A program made the position numbers and the translations under genes. From Alphaproteobacteria bacterium (GTDB taxonomy: Bacteria; Pseudomonadota; Alphaproteobacteria; Rhizobiales; Amorphaceae), in the NCBI GenBank assembly GCA_030431335.1, contig JAUIJH010000015.1, positions 1-54,302 of the forward strand: a stretch of DNA of 54,302 nucleotides, read 5' to 3'. Positions 42,599 to 51,618 of the stretch are shown piece after piece. Numbering within the stretch: the first letter of the stretch is position 1; the number at the start of each line of letters is the position of its first letter. The notes under the pieces are model-generated. The model did not search any database. It saw nothing but the letters and a program-made list of their open reading frames with translations, and was not told where the DNA came from.

Positions 42599-43882
42599 CT
42601 AGATCAGCTTCACGGTTCCATGGTGAAACACGCCGTCCCACTCCTCCGTCGGCGGCTCGGCGGCGAGCGTTTCGGAGCGCGACAGCATCAATTTGGACGA
42701 GCGGTCCTCCGGCGCCTTTTCCACCAGCGCCGCGAAGCGCTCGTGCGCGGCGCAGAATTCGCGCGCGTGCAGCAGCGCCAGCGCGGCCTCGTACTCGGCC
42801 GCGTAGGCGAGCGTCGCCTCGCTCACCGCGCCCGCCGCCCCCAGCACCGCGAACACCCGCACCGGCTGCACCGAGCCGCGCACGGTGATGCGGTCGAGCT
42901 CGCGGTAGGCGAACGCGTCGCCGGCCCGGTTGCGCGTCTCCTCGGCCACCAGCACCCGCTGGCCGTAGATCTTGGCGACGTCCTGGAGCCGCGCCGCCAG
43001 GTTCACCGCGTTGCCGATGACGGTGAAGTTGCGGCTGGAGGGCGGGCCGATGTCGCCCGTCAGCACGTTGCCCGTCGCCACGCCCACCACCGCGTCGAGC
43101 CGCCCGGCACCGGGGAAGTCCCGGCCCATCAGCTCGGCCCGCAGCGCGTCGACGGCGGCCACCTGGCCCAGCGCCGCCCGGCACGCGTCGGCGGCCTGGG
43201 TGTCGGCGTTGGTGAAGGGGGGACCCCAGCAGGCCATCGCCGCGTCGCCGATATACTTGTCGGTGATGCCGCCCTCTTCGCCGATCGGCCGCGTCACCGC
43301 CGCCAGGAACTGGTTGAGGAGGTCGGTCAGTTCGCGCGCCGGCAGCCGCTCCGACCAGCCGGTGAAATCGCGCATGTCCACGAACGAGACGGTCATGTCC
43401 GCGCGCCGGCTCTCGGTATCCTCCCCGCGCGACAGGATCTGCTCCACGATGCGCGGATCGACATATTCGCCGAACAGCCGCTTCAGCTTGCGCCGCTTGC
43501 GCTGCTCGGTGACGTCGGAGAACACCACCACCACGCCGAAGCGCTGCTGCTCGCCGGCCTCGTCCACGTGGGTGAGGAAGCTGGAGGACATGGCAAGGTC
43601 GGTCCGCTCCTCGCCGTCGCGGATCACCACCTCGGTCGAGTGCACCACCTCCGCGTCGTACACCGCCTTCAGCACCAGCTCGTTGAAATCGTCGAACCGC
43701 TCGTCGAGCATGAATTCCTGGCCGAACGGGCGCCCCAGCACCTCCTTCGCGTCGCGGCCCAGGATCGCGCCGGCCGCCTCGTTGAACATGATGATCGTGC
43801 CGGACAGGTCGATCGCGATGACCCCGTCGCGCATCGACTGCAGGATGCGCTCCGAGACCAGGGCGTCGCGGTCGATGGTCAT
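42599..43882 (-). CDS. PAS-domain adenylate/guanylate cyclase
   Basis: A 427-residue soluble class III cyclase. A PAS domain (about 10-125, 'MRDGVIAIDLSGTIIMFNEA') precedes a short helical linker and the catalytic domain (about 160-350). Catalytic landmarks are 'SFVDMRDFTGWSE', 'KYIGDAAMACWGPP' and 'FTVIGNAVNLAARLQ'. The C-terminal 60 residues may be helical. No membrane helix is seen. The gene starts only 10 bases after ureG, so it is probably the last gene of the urease-accessory operon. The cue sensed by the PAS domain is unknown. Confidence 0.9.
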   Translation of the reverse strand: MTIDRDALVSERILQSMRDGVIAIDLSGTIIMFNEAAGAILGRDAKEVLGRPFGQEFMLDERFDDFNELVLKAVYDAEVVHSTEVVIRDGEERTDLAMSSSFLTHVDEAGEQQRFGVVVVFSDVTEQRKRRKLKRLFGEYVDPRIVEQILSRGEDTESRRADMTVSFVDMRDFTGWSERLPARELTDLLNQFLAAVTRPIGEEGGITDKYIGDAAMACWGPPFTNADTQAADACRAALGQVAAVDALRAELMGRDFPGAGRLDAVVGVATGNVLTGDIGPPSSRNFTVIGNAVNLAARLQDVAKIYGQRVLVAEETRNRAGDAFAYRELDRITVRGSVQPVRVFAVLGAAGAVSEATLAYAAEYEAALALLHAREFCAAHERFAALVEKAPEDRSSKLMLSRSETLAAEPPTEEWDGVFHHGTVKLI

Positions 43883-43892
43883 GTGCGCGCGC

Positions 43893-44513
43893 TCACGCCT
43901 GGAGCCCCCCGCTGTCGCGCAGGAAGGCGATCACCTCGGCCACGCCGTCCCCGGCCTTGAGGTTGGTCATCAGGAACGGGCGGTCGCCGCGCATGCGCGT
44001 CGCGTCCGTGCGCATCACCTCCAGCGAGGCGCCGACGAACGGCGCCAGGTCGATCTTGTTGATGATCAGGAGGTCGGAACGCGTGATGCCGGGGCCGCCC
44101 TTGCGCGGGATCTTCTCGCCCGCCGACACGTCGATGACGTAGATGGTGATGTCGGCGAGCTCCGGCGAGAACGTGGCGGCGAGGTTATCGCCCCCCGATT
44201 CCACCAGCACCAGGTCGCAGTTGGGGAACTTGGCCCGCATCTCCTTGATGGCGGCGAGGTTGATGGAGGCGTCCTCGCGGATCGCGGTGTGCGGGCAGCC
44301 GCCCGTCTCCACGCCCATGATGCGCTCTTCCTCCAGCGCCTCGGCGCGCGTCAGGATCAGCGCGTCCTCCTTGGTGTAGATGTCGTTGGTGATGGCGACG
44401 ATGTCGACCGTGTCGCGCAGCGCCTTGCACAGCCGCTCCATCAGCATCGTCTTGCCGGAGCCGACCGGCCCGCCGATGCCGACCCTCAAAGGCCCATGGG
44501 CCGTACGCGTCAT
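43893..44513 (-). CDS. ureG: Urease accessory GTPase UreG
   Basis: A 206-residue SIMIBI GTPase with P-loop GGPVGSGKT (14-22), nickel-binding Cys73-Pro-His75, 'VESGGDN' and the guanine motif '[10 protein letters not shown]'. UreG delivers nickel to urease in a complex with UreF and UreD/H. The start ATG 44513 gives the usual family N-terminus; it is 26 bases after ureF. Confidence 0.96.
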   Translation of the reverse strand: MTRTAHGPLRVGIGGPVGSGKTMLMERLCKALRDTVDIVAITNDIYTKEDALILTRAEALEEERIMGVETGGCPHTAIREDASINLAAIKEMRAKFPNCDLVLVESGGDNLAATFSPELADITIYVIDVSAGEKIPRKGGPGITRSDLLIINKIDLAPFVGASLEVMRTDATRMRGDRPFLMTNLKAGDGVAEVIAFLRDSGGLQA

Positions 44514-44539
44514 AAGATCCTCGCTGATCGCCACCCGCT

Positions 44540-45229
44540 TCACGATCGAAACAGGCGCACCTCCTGATACTCGTGGCGCATGGAGGCCACGTCCAGCCCC
44601 AATGCCATCCCGCCCACATCGGCGAGCGTCGCGGCCTGCGCCTCGCCGGCCACGGCGGCGGCAACGGGGGCGAGATCGCGCACCAGGCGCTGGCCGTCGG
44701 TCTGGCCGAGCGGCACCAGCCGCACCGCCGCCGACACCAGGTTGGCCGCGAACGCGGTGAGGTAGGCCGCCGCCAGCCGCTTCAGCGGCACCCCATGGGC
44801 CGCGCCCGCCGCCGCCACCGCGATCGGCAGCGCCGCCTCCGCGCCGCGCTCCACCATCGCCTGGCCCGGCCACACCGTGTCGGTGATCTCCAGAAAGGCC
44901 GTGCCCTGGCGCACCGCCTCCTCGGCCCGCTCGCGCGAGGGCTGCAACGCCATCGCGAGCGCCGCCGCCTCGTCGAAGCCCGCGCGGTCGCCCGCCGCCG
45001 CCGCCCGGTAGGCCGCCGCGAGCAGCACCGCGTCCGACCAGCCGCTGCCGGTACGCAGCGCGGCCGCGATCACCCCTTGCGCGCTCGCCCGGTCGCTCAG
45101 CGCCCCGTCCTCGCACAGCCGCTCCAGCCCGTGCGAATAGGAGAACGCCCCGATCGGCAGCGCCGGCGAGAACCACGCCAGGAGCAGCGCCAGCACCCGC
45201 TCGTCCTCCCGCTCCCCCGCCTCGCTCAT
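44540..45229 (-). CDS. ureF: Urease accessory protein UreF
   Basis: A 229-residue all-helical UreF. '[24 protein letters not shown]' is the family N-terminal block (named here as the landmark at about 12-36) and '[10 protein letters not shown]' is the usual C-terminus. UreF bridges UreD/H and UreG in urease activation. It lies 126 bases after ureE; the gap holds a tandem 15-bp repeat and no recognisable gene. Confidence 0.94.
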   Translation of the reverse strand: MSEAGEREDERVLALLLAWFSPALPIGAFSYSHGLERLCEDGALSDRASAQGVIAAALRTGSGWSDAVLLAAAYRAAAAGDRAGFDEAAALAMALQPSRERAEEAVRQGTAFLEITDTVWPGQAMVERGAEAALPIAVAAAGAAHGVPLKRLAAAYLTAFAANLVSAAVRLVPLGQTDGQRLVRDLAPVAAAVAGEAQAATLADVGGMALGLDVASMRHEYQEVRLFRS

Positions 45230-45262
45230 GGCACGCGACGCCCGGCCCCGGCGCCGTCACGG

Positions 45263-45292
45263 GCGCCCGCCGGCAAGGCGCCCGCCGGCAAG
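45263..45292. repeat. Tandem 15-bp repeat between ureE and ureF
   Basis: GCGCCCGCCGGCAAG occurs twice in a row (45263-45277 and 45278-45292), with a partial third copy after. It lies in the 126-base intergenic stretch. Probably replication slippage; no function apparent. Confidence 0.7.
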
Positions 45293-45355
45293 GAGCCCGA
45301 GGCGCCCGCAACCGACGAAGTCGGCGCGGCGCACCGCCCCGCCGCGGCGGCCCTT

Positions 45356-45814
45356 TCAGTCGTGGTGGTGATGGGAATGCCCCCCGCCGTCGTGATAGGC
45401 GCCCACCTCCGGGTCGAACGGCGCCTCCGTCCGCACCACGCGCGCGCCCAGGCGCTCGGCCATCGCCTCCAGCACGTGGTCGCGCAGGATGCGCAGCCGG
45501 TCCGCCAGCACCGCCGTCGGGGTGTGGCGGTTGCCCAGATGCCAGGCAAGTTGCGCCAGATTCGCCCCCTCGCCGGGAAAGATCTCCGCCACCTCCTCCG
45601 CCTCGGCCTCGATCAGCAGGATGCGCCCGTCCTCCAGCGCCACCTTGTCGCCGTCGCGCAGCCGCGTCGCCTCCGGCAGGTCGAGCAGCACCCGCTCGCC
45701 ATTGTCGGCCGTCACCGTCAGGCGGCGGCGGTGGCGCAGATCGTAGGCGAGGCGCGCGCTCAGCACCGCCCCATCGGCCGGCGCGGCGTCGGTCAAGGCA
45801 TGCGCCCGGATCAT
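45356..45814 (-). CDS. ureE: Urease accessory nickel chaperone UreE
   Basis: A 152-residue UreE with the two expected domains and a short His-rich tail (HSHHHHD) that binds nickel. '[11 protein letters not shown]' (about 92-102) is the conserved metal-binding block of the C-terminal domain. The ATG overlaps the stop of the esterase gene by four bases (ATGA), so the two are translationally coupled. Confidence 0.94.
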   Translation of the reverse strand: MIRAHALTDAAPADGAVLSARLAYDLRHRRRLTVTADNGERVLLDLPEATRLRDGDKVALEDGRILLIEAEAEEVAEIFPGEGANLAQLAWHLGNRHTPTAVLADRLRILRDHVLEAMAERLGARVVRTEAPFDPEVGAYHDGGGHSHHHHD

Positions 45815-46770
45815 TGCGCCCCCTCCGGCCCCAGCACCTCTTCCACCCAGTCCGCCACCATCTCGGCCCACTCCGCATCCGGCGGCTCATGGCCGCCCGC
45901 CCACAACGCCAACTCCAGCGCCGAACCCGCCTGGCACGACGTCCAGCGCCGCTTCCAGAAGCGCCCGTCGGTGTCGAACACATCGGCACGCAACAGTTCG
46001 CACCCGTTGGCGGCGCGCCAGGTCTGCAGCCCCTCGAAGATGTCGCCCTGATAGATGGCGCCCGCGCGCAGCGGCCGTCCCTCCAGCGGCACCGTCTGGT
46101 CGCGCCATCCATGCGTATGCAAGAGCTTGACCGGCCCGGCGCAACGCGTGGGCTGCGGCCGCCAGAAGCCGCCCGCATAGGGCGCGTAGGCCGCCGCCAG
46201 ATGCGCGTCGCGGCACGCGAGATACCACACCAGCGAGCCGCCGATGGAGTAGCCCGTCAGCACGATGCGCGAGGGGTCGAGGTCGAACCGCGCCACCGCG
46301 TCCTCGATCATCTCATGGGTGAAGGCCATCTCGTCGCGCTGGGGCGGGCTCTCGGGGCGGAAGCTCCAGCCGGGGCCGAAGCGCGCGCCCGGCCGCTGCA
46401 GCCCGTTGGGCAGGATCACCGCATAGCCGCGCGCGGCCAGCGCCTTGGCGAAGGGCGCCTGCGCGCTGGTGCGCCCGCTCCCCCCCGCGCCGTGGAAATA
46501 GACGAAGGCCGGCGCCTTGCGCCCCTCGCGCGCCTCCGGCAGCACCACGTGGTAGTCGCCGAGGGGGACCTGACACGCATCGTCCACCCCGCCGCACGCC
46601 GCCGCCGGGGCGGCCCCGCCAGCAGCCGGAGCGGCCACACCAGCAGCCGGAGCGGCCACACCAGCCGGAGCGGCCACGCCAGTTGGAGCGGCCCCTGCGG
46701 CCACGGCGGCATGGGCAAAGGCGGCAAGGGCGACGATGGCGAGCGCCATTCGCAACAAAAGGCTGGCCAT
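45811..46770 (-). CDS. PHB-depolymerase/LpqC-like secreted esterase
   Basis: A 319-residue secreted alpha/beta hydrolase. A signal peptide (about 1-25) is followed by an Ala/Pro/Gly-rich low-complexity linker (about 26-58), encoded by 21-bp tandem repeats, and a catalytic domain with oxyanion 'YFHGAGGSG' and nucleophile 'GYSIGGS'. Similar proteins hydrolyse polyhydroxyalkanoate oligomers, feruloyl esters or xylan acetyls. AGGAG lies 8 bases before ATG 46770. Its overlap with ureE is unusual, and no functional link to urease is known to me. Confidence 0.87.
   Translation of the reverse strand: MASLLLRMALAIVALAAFAHAAVAAGAAPTGVAAPAGVAAPAAGVAAPAAGGAAPAAACGGVDDACQVPLGDYHVVLPEAREGRKAPAFVYFHGAGGSGRTSAQAPFAKALAARGYAVILPNGLQRPGARFGPGWSFRPESPPQRDEMAFTHEMIEDAVARFDLDPSRIVLTGYSIGGSLVWYLACRDAHLAAAYAPYAGGFWRPQPTRCAGPVKLLHTHGWRDQTVPLEGRPLRAGAIYQGDIFEGLQTWRAANGCELLRADVFDTDGRFWKRRWTSCQAGSALELALWAGGHEPPDAEWAEMVADWVEEVLGPEGAQ
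46620..46695. repeat. 21-bp tandem repeat in the esterase linker
   Basis: Two full copies of a 21-base unit (46620-46640, 46641-46661), then a shortened 18-base copy and a degenerate one. On the coding (minus) strand they encode V-A-A-P-A-(A)-G units. Copy number is likely to vary between strains without breaking the frame. Confidence 0.8.
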
Positions 46771-46849
46771 CGCGTCGGCTCCTGTGGGCGGGAGGATTAC
46801 CCTGTCGCCGCCTCGATGCGCCGTCAACGCAGCAAACCGTGAGGCCCGA

Positions 46850-48574
46850 TCAAAAATCGAACGACAGGTTTTCAGGCGCCGCCACGCGCGCCTTCTTCGT
46901 CTCGGTGCCCAGCAGGCGCTTCAGCTCGGCGAGCCGGTCCGCCTCGCGCGGCGGCTTGTCCCAGCGCAGCCGCGAAATGCGCGGGAACCGCATCGCCACC
47001 CCCGAGCGATGGCGCGTGGAGCGCTGCAATCCCTCGAACGCCACCTCCAGCACCAGCCCCTTGTCGGGGCCGTGCACCACCTCGCGCACCGGCCCGAAGC
47101 GCGACAGCGTGTTGTTGCGCACGAACTTGTCGAGCTCCTTCAGCTCCGCGTCGGTGAAGCCGCAATAGGCCTTGCCCACCGGCACCAGCTCGCCCTTCTC
47201 GTCCCACACCCCGAAGGTGTAGTCCGAATAGAACGAGGAGCGTTTGCCCGAGCCGCGCTGGGCGTACATCATCACCGCGTCGATGGTGAAGGGATCGCGC
47301 TTCCACTTGTACCAGGGGCCCTTCGGCCGGCCCGCCACATAGGCGCTGTCGAGGCGCTTCAGCATCACCCCCTCCACCGCCGCCGCGTCCGCGCCCGCGC
47401 CCGCCGCGAGCGGATCGGCCCGCGCCGCCGCCACGTCCGCCCACGAGGCGAAGGCGATGGTGCGCGACACGTCGAACATCGCCGGAAGCCGCGCCGCGAA
47501 CGCCTCCAGCCGCGCCCGCCGCTCGGCGAACGGCAGGGGGCGCAGATCCTCCTCACCCTCCGCCAACAGGTCGTAGAGGCGCACCCTGGGCGGAAAATCG
47601 CGCAGCAGCTTCGCGCTCACCGTCCGCCGGTTGAGCCGCTGCTGCAACACGTTGAACGGCTGCACCACCCCGCCGCGCACGATCAGGAGCTCCCCGTCCA
47701 CCGCGCCGGCGAAATCGGCCGCCTCGCACACCTCCGGGAAGGCGGCACCGATCTCCTCGCCCGAGCGCGAATAAAGCCGCACCACATGGCGCCCCGCCTT
47801 GTCGCGCCCGGCCGCGATCTCGATGCGGATGCCGTCCCACTTCCATTCCGCGCTGAAGGCGGCCGGATCCTCGTTGCGCGTCAATTCGTCGAGGTCGATG
47901 GGGTGGGCCAGCATCGGCGGGCGGAAGGGGGCGGGGTCGTCGCTCTCGGGTGCCTCGCCGCGCCCTTCGAGCCAGGCGAACAGCGCCTCGTAGGGCGGGG
48001 CGAGGCCGTGCCACACCTCCTCCACCTCGTCGACCGGCACCGGCGCGAGGCGCGCCACCGCGGTCTTGGCGAGGCGCGCGCTCACGCCCACCCGCAGCGC
48101 CCCGGTGATCAGCTTCAACAGCGCCCACCGGCCCACCTCGTCGAGGTGGTCGAGCCAGTCGGCGAGCTGGCCCGCGAGCCCCGCCTTGCCCGTGGTCGTC
48201 AGCCCCTCGATCACCTCCGACAGCAGCGGGCTGTCGGGCGGCCGGTTGTGGCCCAGCCCCCCTGCCGCTCCCGCCGCTCCCGGCGCCGCCTCGGGGCGCG
48301 GCTTGGCCGGCCACATCAGCGCCACCGTCTCGGACAGGTCGCCCACATAGTCGCGCGACAGGGCGAACAGCACCGGGTCGGTGCGCTCGCCGATCAGCGC
48401 CCGGATCAGGCCCGGCTTGGCGTTGTGGAAATAGAGTTCGTCCGTCAGCGCCGCCAGCGCGAAGCCGCGCTCGGGGTCGGGCGTCTGGCGGAAATACGCC
48501 TCCATCAGCGCCAGCTTGCCGTTGCGGCGCGGCTCGTAGCTCAGACGGTCGAGAAGGTTGGCAAACGCCTGCAT
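46850..48574 (-). CDS. ATP-dependent DNA ligase (cisplatin-damage-response type)
   Basis: A 574-residue ligase. An N-terminal helical domain (1-200) precedes the adenylation domain with the nucleophile Lys245 in 'EWKWDGIRIE', later 'DGELLI', and an OB-fold with 'GLVLEVAFEGLQRS'. Length and N-terminus (MQAFANLLDRLSYEPRRN) fit the bacterial ligase family associated with an Lhr-type helicase and PdeM in DNA damage response. The helicase and a probable PdeM start are further downstream, but on the other strand. The start at ATG 48574 has GGGGGA immediately before it. Confidence 0.93.
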   Translation of the reverse strand: MQAFANLLDRLSYEPRRNGKLALMEAYFRQTPDPERGFALAALTDELYFHNAKPGLIRALIGERTDPVLFALSRDYVGDLSETVALMWPAKPRPEAAPGAAGAAGGLGHNRPPDSPLLSEVIEGLTTTGKAGLAGQLADWLDHLDEVGRWALLKLITGALRVGVSARLAKTAVARLAPVPVDEVEEVWHGLAPPYEALFAWLEGRGEAPESDDPAPFRPPMLAHPIDLDELTRNEDPAAFSAEWKWDGIRIEIAAGRDKAGRHVVRLYSRSGEEIGAAFPEVCEAADFAGAVDGELLIVRGGVVQPFNVLQQRLNRRTVSAKLLRDFPPRVRLYDLLAEGEEDLRPLPFAERRARLEAFAARLPAMFDVSRTIAFASWADVAAARADPLAAGAGADAAAVEGVMLKRLDSAYVAGRPKGPWYKWKRDPFTIDAVMMYAQRGSGKRSSFYSDYTFGVWDEKGELVPVGKAYCGFTDAELKELDKFVRNNTLSRFGPVREVVHGPDKGLVLEVAFEGLQRSTRHRSGVAMRFPRISRLRWDKPPREADRLAELKRLLGTETKKARVAAPENLSFDF

Positions 48575-48592
48575 TCCCCCAATTTAGGGCGT

Positions 48593-48618
48593 CGGCGGCC
48601 GCTGTGCACCGGCCGCCG
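48593..48618. terminator. Strong hairpin between coiled-coil and ligase genes
   Basis: CGGCGGCCG (48593-48601) and CGGCCGCCG (48610-48618) form a perfect 9-bp stem. GCGTCGG (48589-48595) and CCGACGC (48630-48636) could form an outer pairing. It lies 19 bases before the ligase start. Probably a terminator of the coiled-coil gene or a control of ligase translation. Confidence 0.5.
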
Positions 48619-48635
48619 CATGCGATCGGCCGACG

Positions 48636-51419
48636 CTACTGCGCCGGCGTCGGCGCGGGCGCATCCCCGGCGGGAGCCGGCGCGGGCGGGCTGTCGGCCT
48701 CGCGCTTCGTGGCGAGGGCCGCATCGATCTCCTCCAGCAGCGCATCGCGCTGGCCGCGCCACATCTCGATGCTGCGGCGCAGCTCGCTGATCTCGTTCTC
48801 CAGCGTCGCCTTGCGCCCGCCGAGCTCGGCCTCCATCGTGGCGAGCTGGCGGCGCAGATCGTTGAGCTCGCCCTCGTTGTTGGCCACGCGCCGCGTCGTC
48901 TCTTCGTAGCGCTCCTCCAGCGTATCGTAGGCGCCCTGGCGCTTGTCGATCTCGCCCTGCAGCGCCTCCAGGCGCGCTTCGGCGGCGGCGCGGTCCGACT
49001 GCGCCGCATCGGCGGCCTCGCGCTGGCGCGCCTCCTCCGCCGTCAGGCTCGCCACGGCGGCCTCCAGCTTGGCCTCCTCCTCCGACAGGGTGTCGATCTG
49101 CGCCTTCAGCGCGTCGCGCCGCTCGGCGGCCTGGGCGGCCTCCGCGGACGCCGCCTGGGCGCTCGCGCGCGTCTCGGCCAGGGCGGCGGCCGCGGCCGTC
49201 TGCGCCTGCGCCGTCTCGGCCTGCTCGGCCTTGATGCGGCTCACCGCCGCCTCGGCATCGGCCTGCTCGCGCGTCAATGCGGCCACGCGCGCGGCGATGG
49301 CGTCGCGCTCCGTCGCGGCGGCGCGGGCGGCCTCGGCGGCCTCGTCGCGCTGGGCCTGCAAACCCTCGCGCGCGGTCTTGAGGCCGCTCACGCTGTCGTC
49401 GAGCTCGGCCTGGCGCTGCGTCAGCTCGTCGACCTTGGCGGCGATCGCGTCGCGCTGGTCGCCGAGGTCGGCGATCTCCTTGCGCAGCGCCTCGGCCTCG
49501 TCGGCGCGCTGCTGCGCGTCGGCCGCCTTCCCCTCCAGGGTGGACACGCTCTCGCGCAGCGTGTCGCGCTTGTCGGTCAGGGAGGCGATCTCGGTCTTGA
49601 GCCGGGCCGCCGCGTCGGCCGCCTGCTGGCGCTGCGCCACGGCCTCGGCCAGCCCGTCGCGCGTCTTCGTCAGCCGCGCGATCTCGTCCTCCAGCCCCGA
49701 CACGGCGGCGGCGGCCTTGCGGGCCTCGCCCACCGCGTCGCCGAGATTGTCGCGCTCGCCCTGCAAGGACGCGAACTCGGCCTTCGCCCGCTCCAGCTGC
49801 GCGCTCACCCCGTCGAGCTCGGACTTGTCGGAGCGCAGCGCCGCGACGTCGGCGGTCAGCTGCTCGCTCTCGGCCTTGAGCTGCGCCACGTCGGCCCGCA
49901 GGCGGTCGCGCTCGCTCGCGGCATCGCTCACCTTGGCGCGGGCATCGGCGAGGCGCGCCTCCACGTCGGCCAGGCTCTTGCGGGCCTCCTCGGTTTCCGC
50001 GCGCAGCCGCGTCAGCCGGTTCTCGCCCTGTTCGGCGTCGGTCCGCTGGCGCTGCAACTGGCCGCGCACGTCCGCCAGCGCCGCCTCGGCGCTCGCATGG
50101 GCCTTGCGCACCGAATCGAGCGCCGCGCTCGCCTCGGCGGCCTCGGACTTGGCCTTGGCGGCGGCGCTCTCGGCCTCGGCCTGTTCGGCGCGGGCGGCCT
50201 CGGCCTTCTTCTGCGCGGCGGCCTCGGCGGCTTCGGCCTGCTGCTGCGCGGCCTCGGCATTCTGGCTCGCGGCGGTGGCGTCCTTGAGGGCGCCCTCCTC
50301 GCGCTCGCGCTGGGTTTCGGCCTCCTCGGCGGCGGCCTTGGCCGCGTCGCGCTGGGCGTTCAGCCGGGCGAGCTCGTTCTTCGCGGCGGCGGCCTCGGTC
50401 TTGGCCTGGCTGGCGGCGGCCTCGGCGGCACGGCGATCGGCCTCGGCCGCGCTGCGCGCCGCAACGGCCTCGCTGCGCTTGGCGTCGGCCTCGGCGGCGG
50501 CCTCGCTCGCGGCCTGGCGGCGCGTTTCGGCCTCGGTCGCGGCCTGGTCGGCCTCGGCGCGGGACTGGGCGGCGTCGGCGGCGGCCGATTCGGCCGCCTC
50601 GCGGTCGCTGTTGGCCTTGTCCACGGCCAGCTTCTGCTGCGCGACGGTCGCTTCCAGCGCGCGCACCTGGGCCTGCGCCTCGCTCGCCTTCGCCGACAGA
50701 TCGTTGTGCTGGGTGTGCAGCGCGTCGAGCTGCGCCTTCACCGTGGCGACCTCGCTGGCGAGCCCGTCGCGCGTCGTCGTCGCGTTGGCGATCGTCGCCT
50801 CGAGCTGCTTGTTCTGGATGGTGAGCTTGTCCTGTTGCGCCTCCAGCGCCTCGAGCGCCTTGCGCGCCGCGTCGGTCTTCGCCTCGGCGGCCTTTTGCGC
50901 CGCCTCAGCGGCTTCGCGCTCGGCGGTGGCGGTGCGGGCGGCCTCGTTCACCTCCGCCTGCGCCGCGCTCGCCTTGTCGAGCGCCGCGCGCGCCTCGTCG
51001 AGGCTCTTGCGCAGCTCCGACAGGCTGGAGTTGGCGCTGTCCGATTCGCCCGTCAGCTTGGCGACGTCGCGATCCAAATTCTGCCGCTGCTGGTCCGCCT
51101 GGGCGATCGCATCCTGCAGCGACAGCAGCGCCCCCTCCATGTCGCCGCGCCTTGCGGTGAGGGTGTCGAGCTCCTTGTTCAGCCCGTCGCGCTTTTCGGT
51201 CGCGGCCGCGATCGCCGTGTTGATGTCGGCCAGCTTGCCGGCCGCCGCCTCCTGCTTCGCCAGATCAGCCTTCAGCGCCTCTTCCTGATTCTGCGCTTTG
51301 GTGATCGTATCGGCCAGTTGTGCCGTGAGTGCCTGGCGTTCCTGATGGAAATAGGCAGCCGCCGCCAAGGCAGCCAGCATGACGAGAACGAGCAAAGTCG
51401 TGATGATCCGGCTGGACAT
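48636..51419 (-). CDS. Membrane-anchored giant coiled-coil protein
   Basis: A 927-residue protein with an N-terminal membrane helix (about 5-23), roughly 880 residues of nearly unbroken coiled coil (Ala, Glu, Lys, Arg, Gln-rich; heptad patterns; stretches such as 'AAEAAAQKKAEAARAEQAEAE'), and a Pro/Ala tail of about 18 residues. No catalytic motif is seen. The single helix suggests an inner-membrane anchor with the coil on one side, probably as a scaffold, tether or cell-envelope spacer. It lacks Walker motifs, so it is not an SMC protein. It sits between the DNA ligase and helicase genes. ATG 51419 has GGAG 11 bases upstream. The function is unknown. Confidence 0.88.
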   Translation of the reverse strand: MSSRIITTLLVLVMLAALAAAAYFHQERQALTAQLADTITKAQNQEEALKADLAKQEAAAGKLADINTAIAAATEKRDGLNKELDTLTARRGDMEGALLSLQDAIAQADQQRQNLDRDVAKLTGESDSANSSLSELRKSLDEARAALDKASAAQAEVNEAARTATAEREAAEAAQKAAEAKTDAARKALEALEAQQDKLTIQNKQLEATIANATTTRDGLASEVATVKAQLDALHTQHNDLSAKASEAQAQVRALEATVAQQKLAVDKANSDREAAESAAADAAQSRAEADQAATEAETRRQAASEAAAEADAKRSEAVAARSAAEADRRAAEAAASQAKTEAAAAKNELARLNAQRDAAKAAAEEAETQREREEGALKDATAASQNAEAAQQQAEAAEAAAQKKAEAARAEQAEAESAAAKAKSEAAEASAALDSVRKAHASAEAALADVRGQLQRQRTDAEQGENRLTRLRAETEEARKSLADVEARLADARAKVSDAASERDRLRADVAQLKAESEQLTADVAALRSDKSELDGVSAQLERAKAEFASLQGERDNLGDAVGEARKAAAAVSGLEDEIARLTKTRDGLAEAVAQRQQAADAAARLKTEIASLTDKRDTLRESVSTLEGKAADAQQRADEAEALRKEIADLGDQRDAIAAKVDELTQRQAELDDSVSGLKTAREGLQAQRDEAAEAARAAATERDAIAARVAALTREQADAEAAVSRIKAEQAETAQAQTAAAAALAETRASAQAASAEAAQAAERRDALKAQIDTLSEEEAKLEAAVASLTAEEARQREAADAAQSDRAAAEARLEALQGEIDKRQGAYDTLEERYEETTRRVANNEGELNDLRRQLATMEAELGGRKATLENEISELRRSIEMWRGQRDALLEEIDAALATKREADSPPAPAPAGDAPAPTPAQ

Positions 51420-51618
51420 TGAGCAGCTTGCTCCTTTTTTGACCCACGGCGCGGCTCCTCTTGTATGACCATCCGCCCGTTCATTGTCGATACGGCGCGG
51501 CCCGCGGGGCCGAATTTCACCCCATTGTCATCAGTTCGCGCACCGATGCCCGCGCCATCGGTCCCGCCGCGGCGCATCGCCCGTTTTGGCCGCGGCGCGG
51601 CTGCACTACATTGGCCCC
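51420..51618. promoter_or_regulatory. Divergent region between coiled-coil and helicase genes
   Basis: These 199 bases must hold promoters for both directions, but I see no good hexamer pair. The helicase frame stays open back to 51484, but the added residues do not look like the family. No repeat or operator-like palindrome was seen. Confidence 0.35.

Noticed and set aside
45226-45549. Small minus-strand frame between ureE and ureF
   Set aside because: It overlaps ureE in another frame and has no family features. A frameshift in ureE was considered, but ureE already ends with a normal His-rich tail.
43893-46178. 761-codon frame that would extend UreG upstream
   Set aside because: The upstream part overlaps ureF and ureE in another frame and has shadow composition. 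UreG begins at ATG 44513 with its usual N-terminus.
48943-51288. 781-codon open frame opposite the coiled-coil gene
   Set aside because: Ser/Ala/Arg-rich translation that simply mirrors the repetitive Ala/Glu codons of the coiled coil. No start site or domain.
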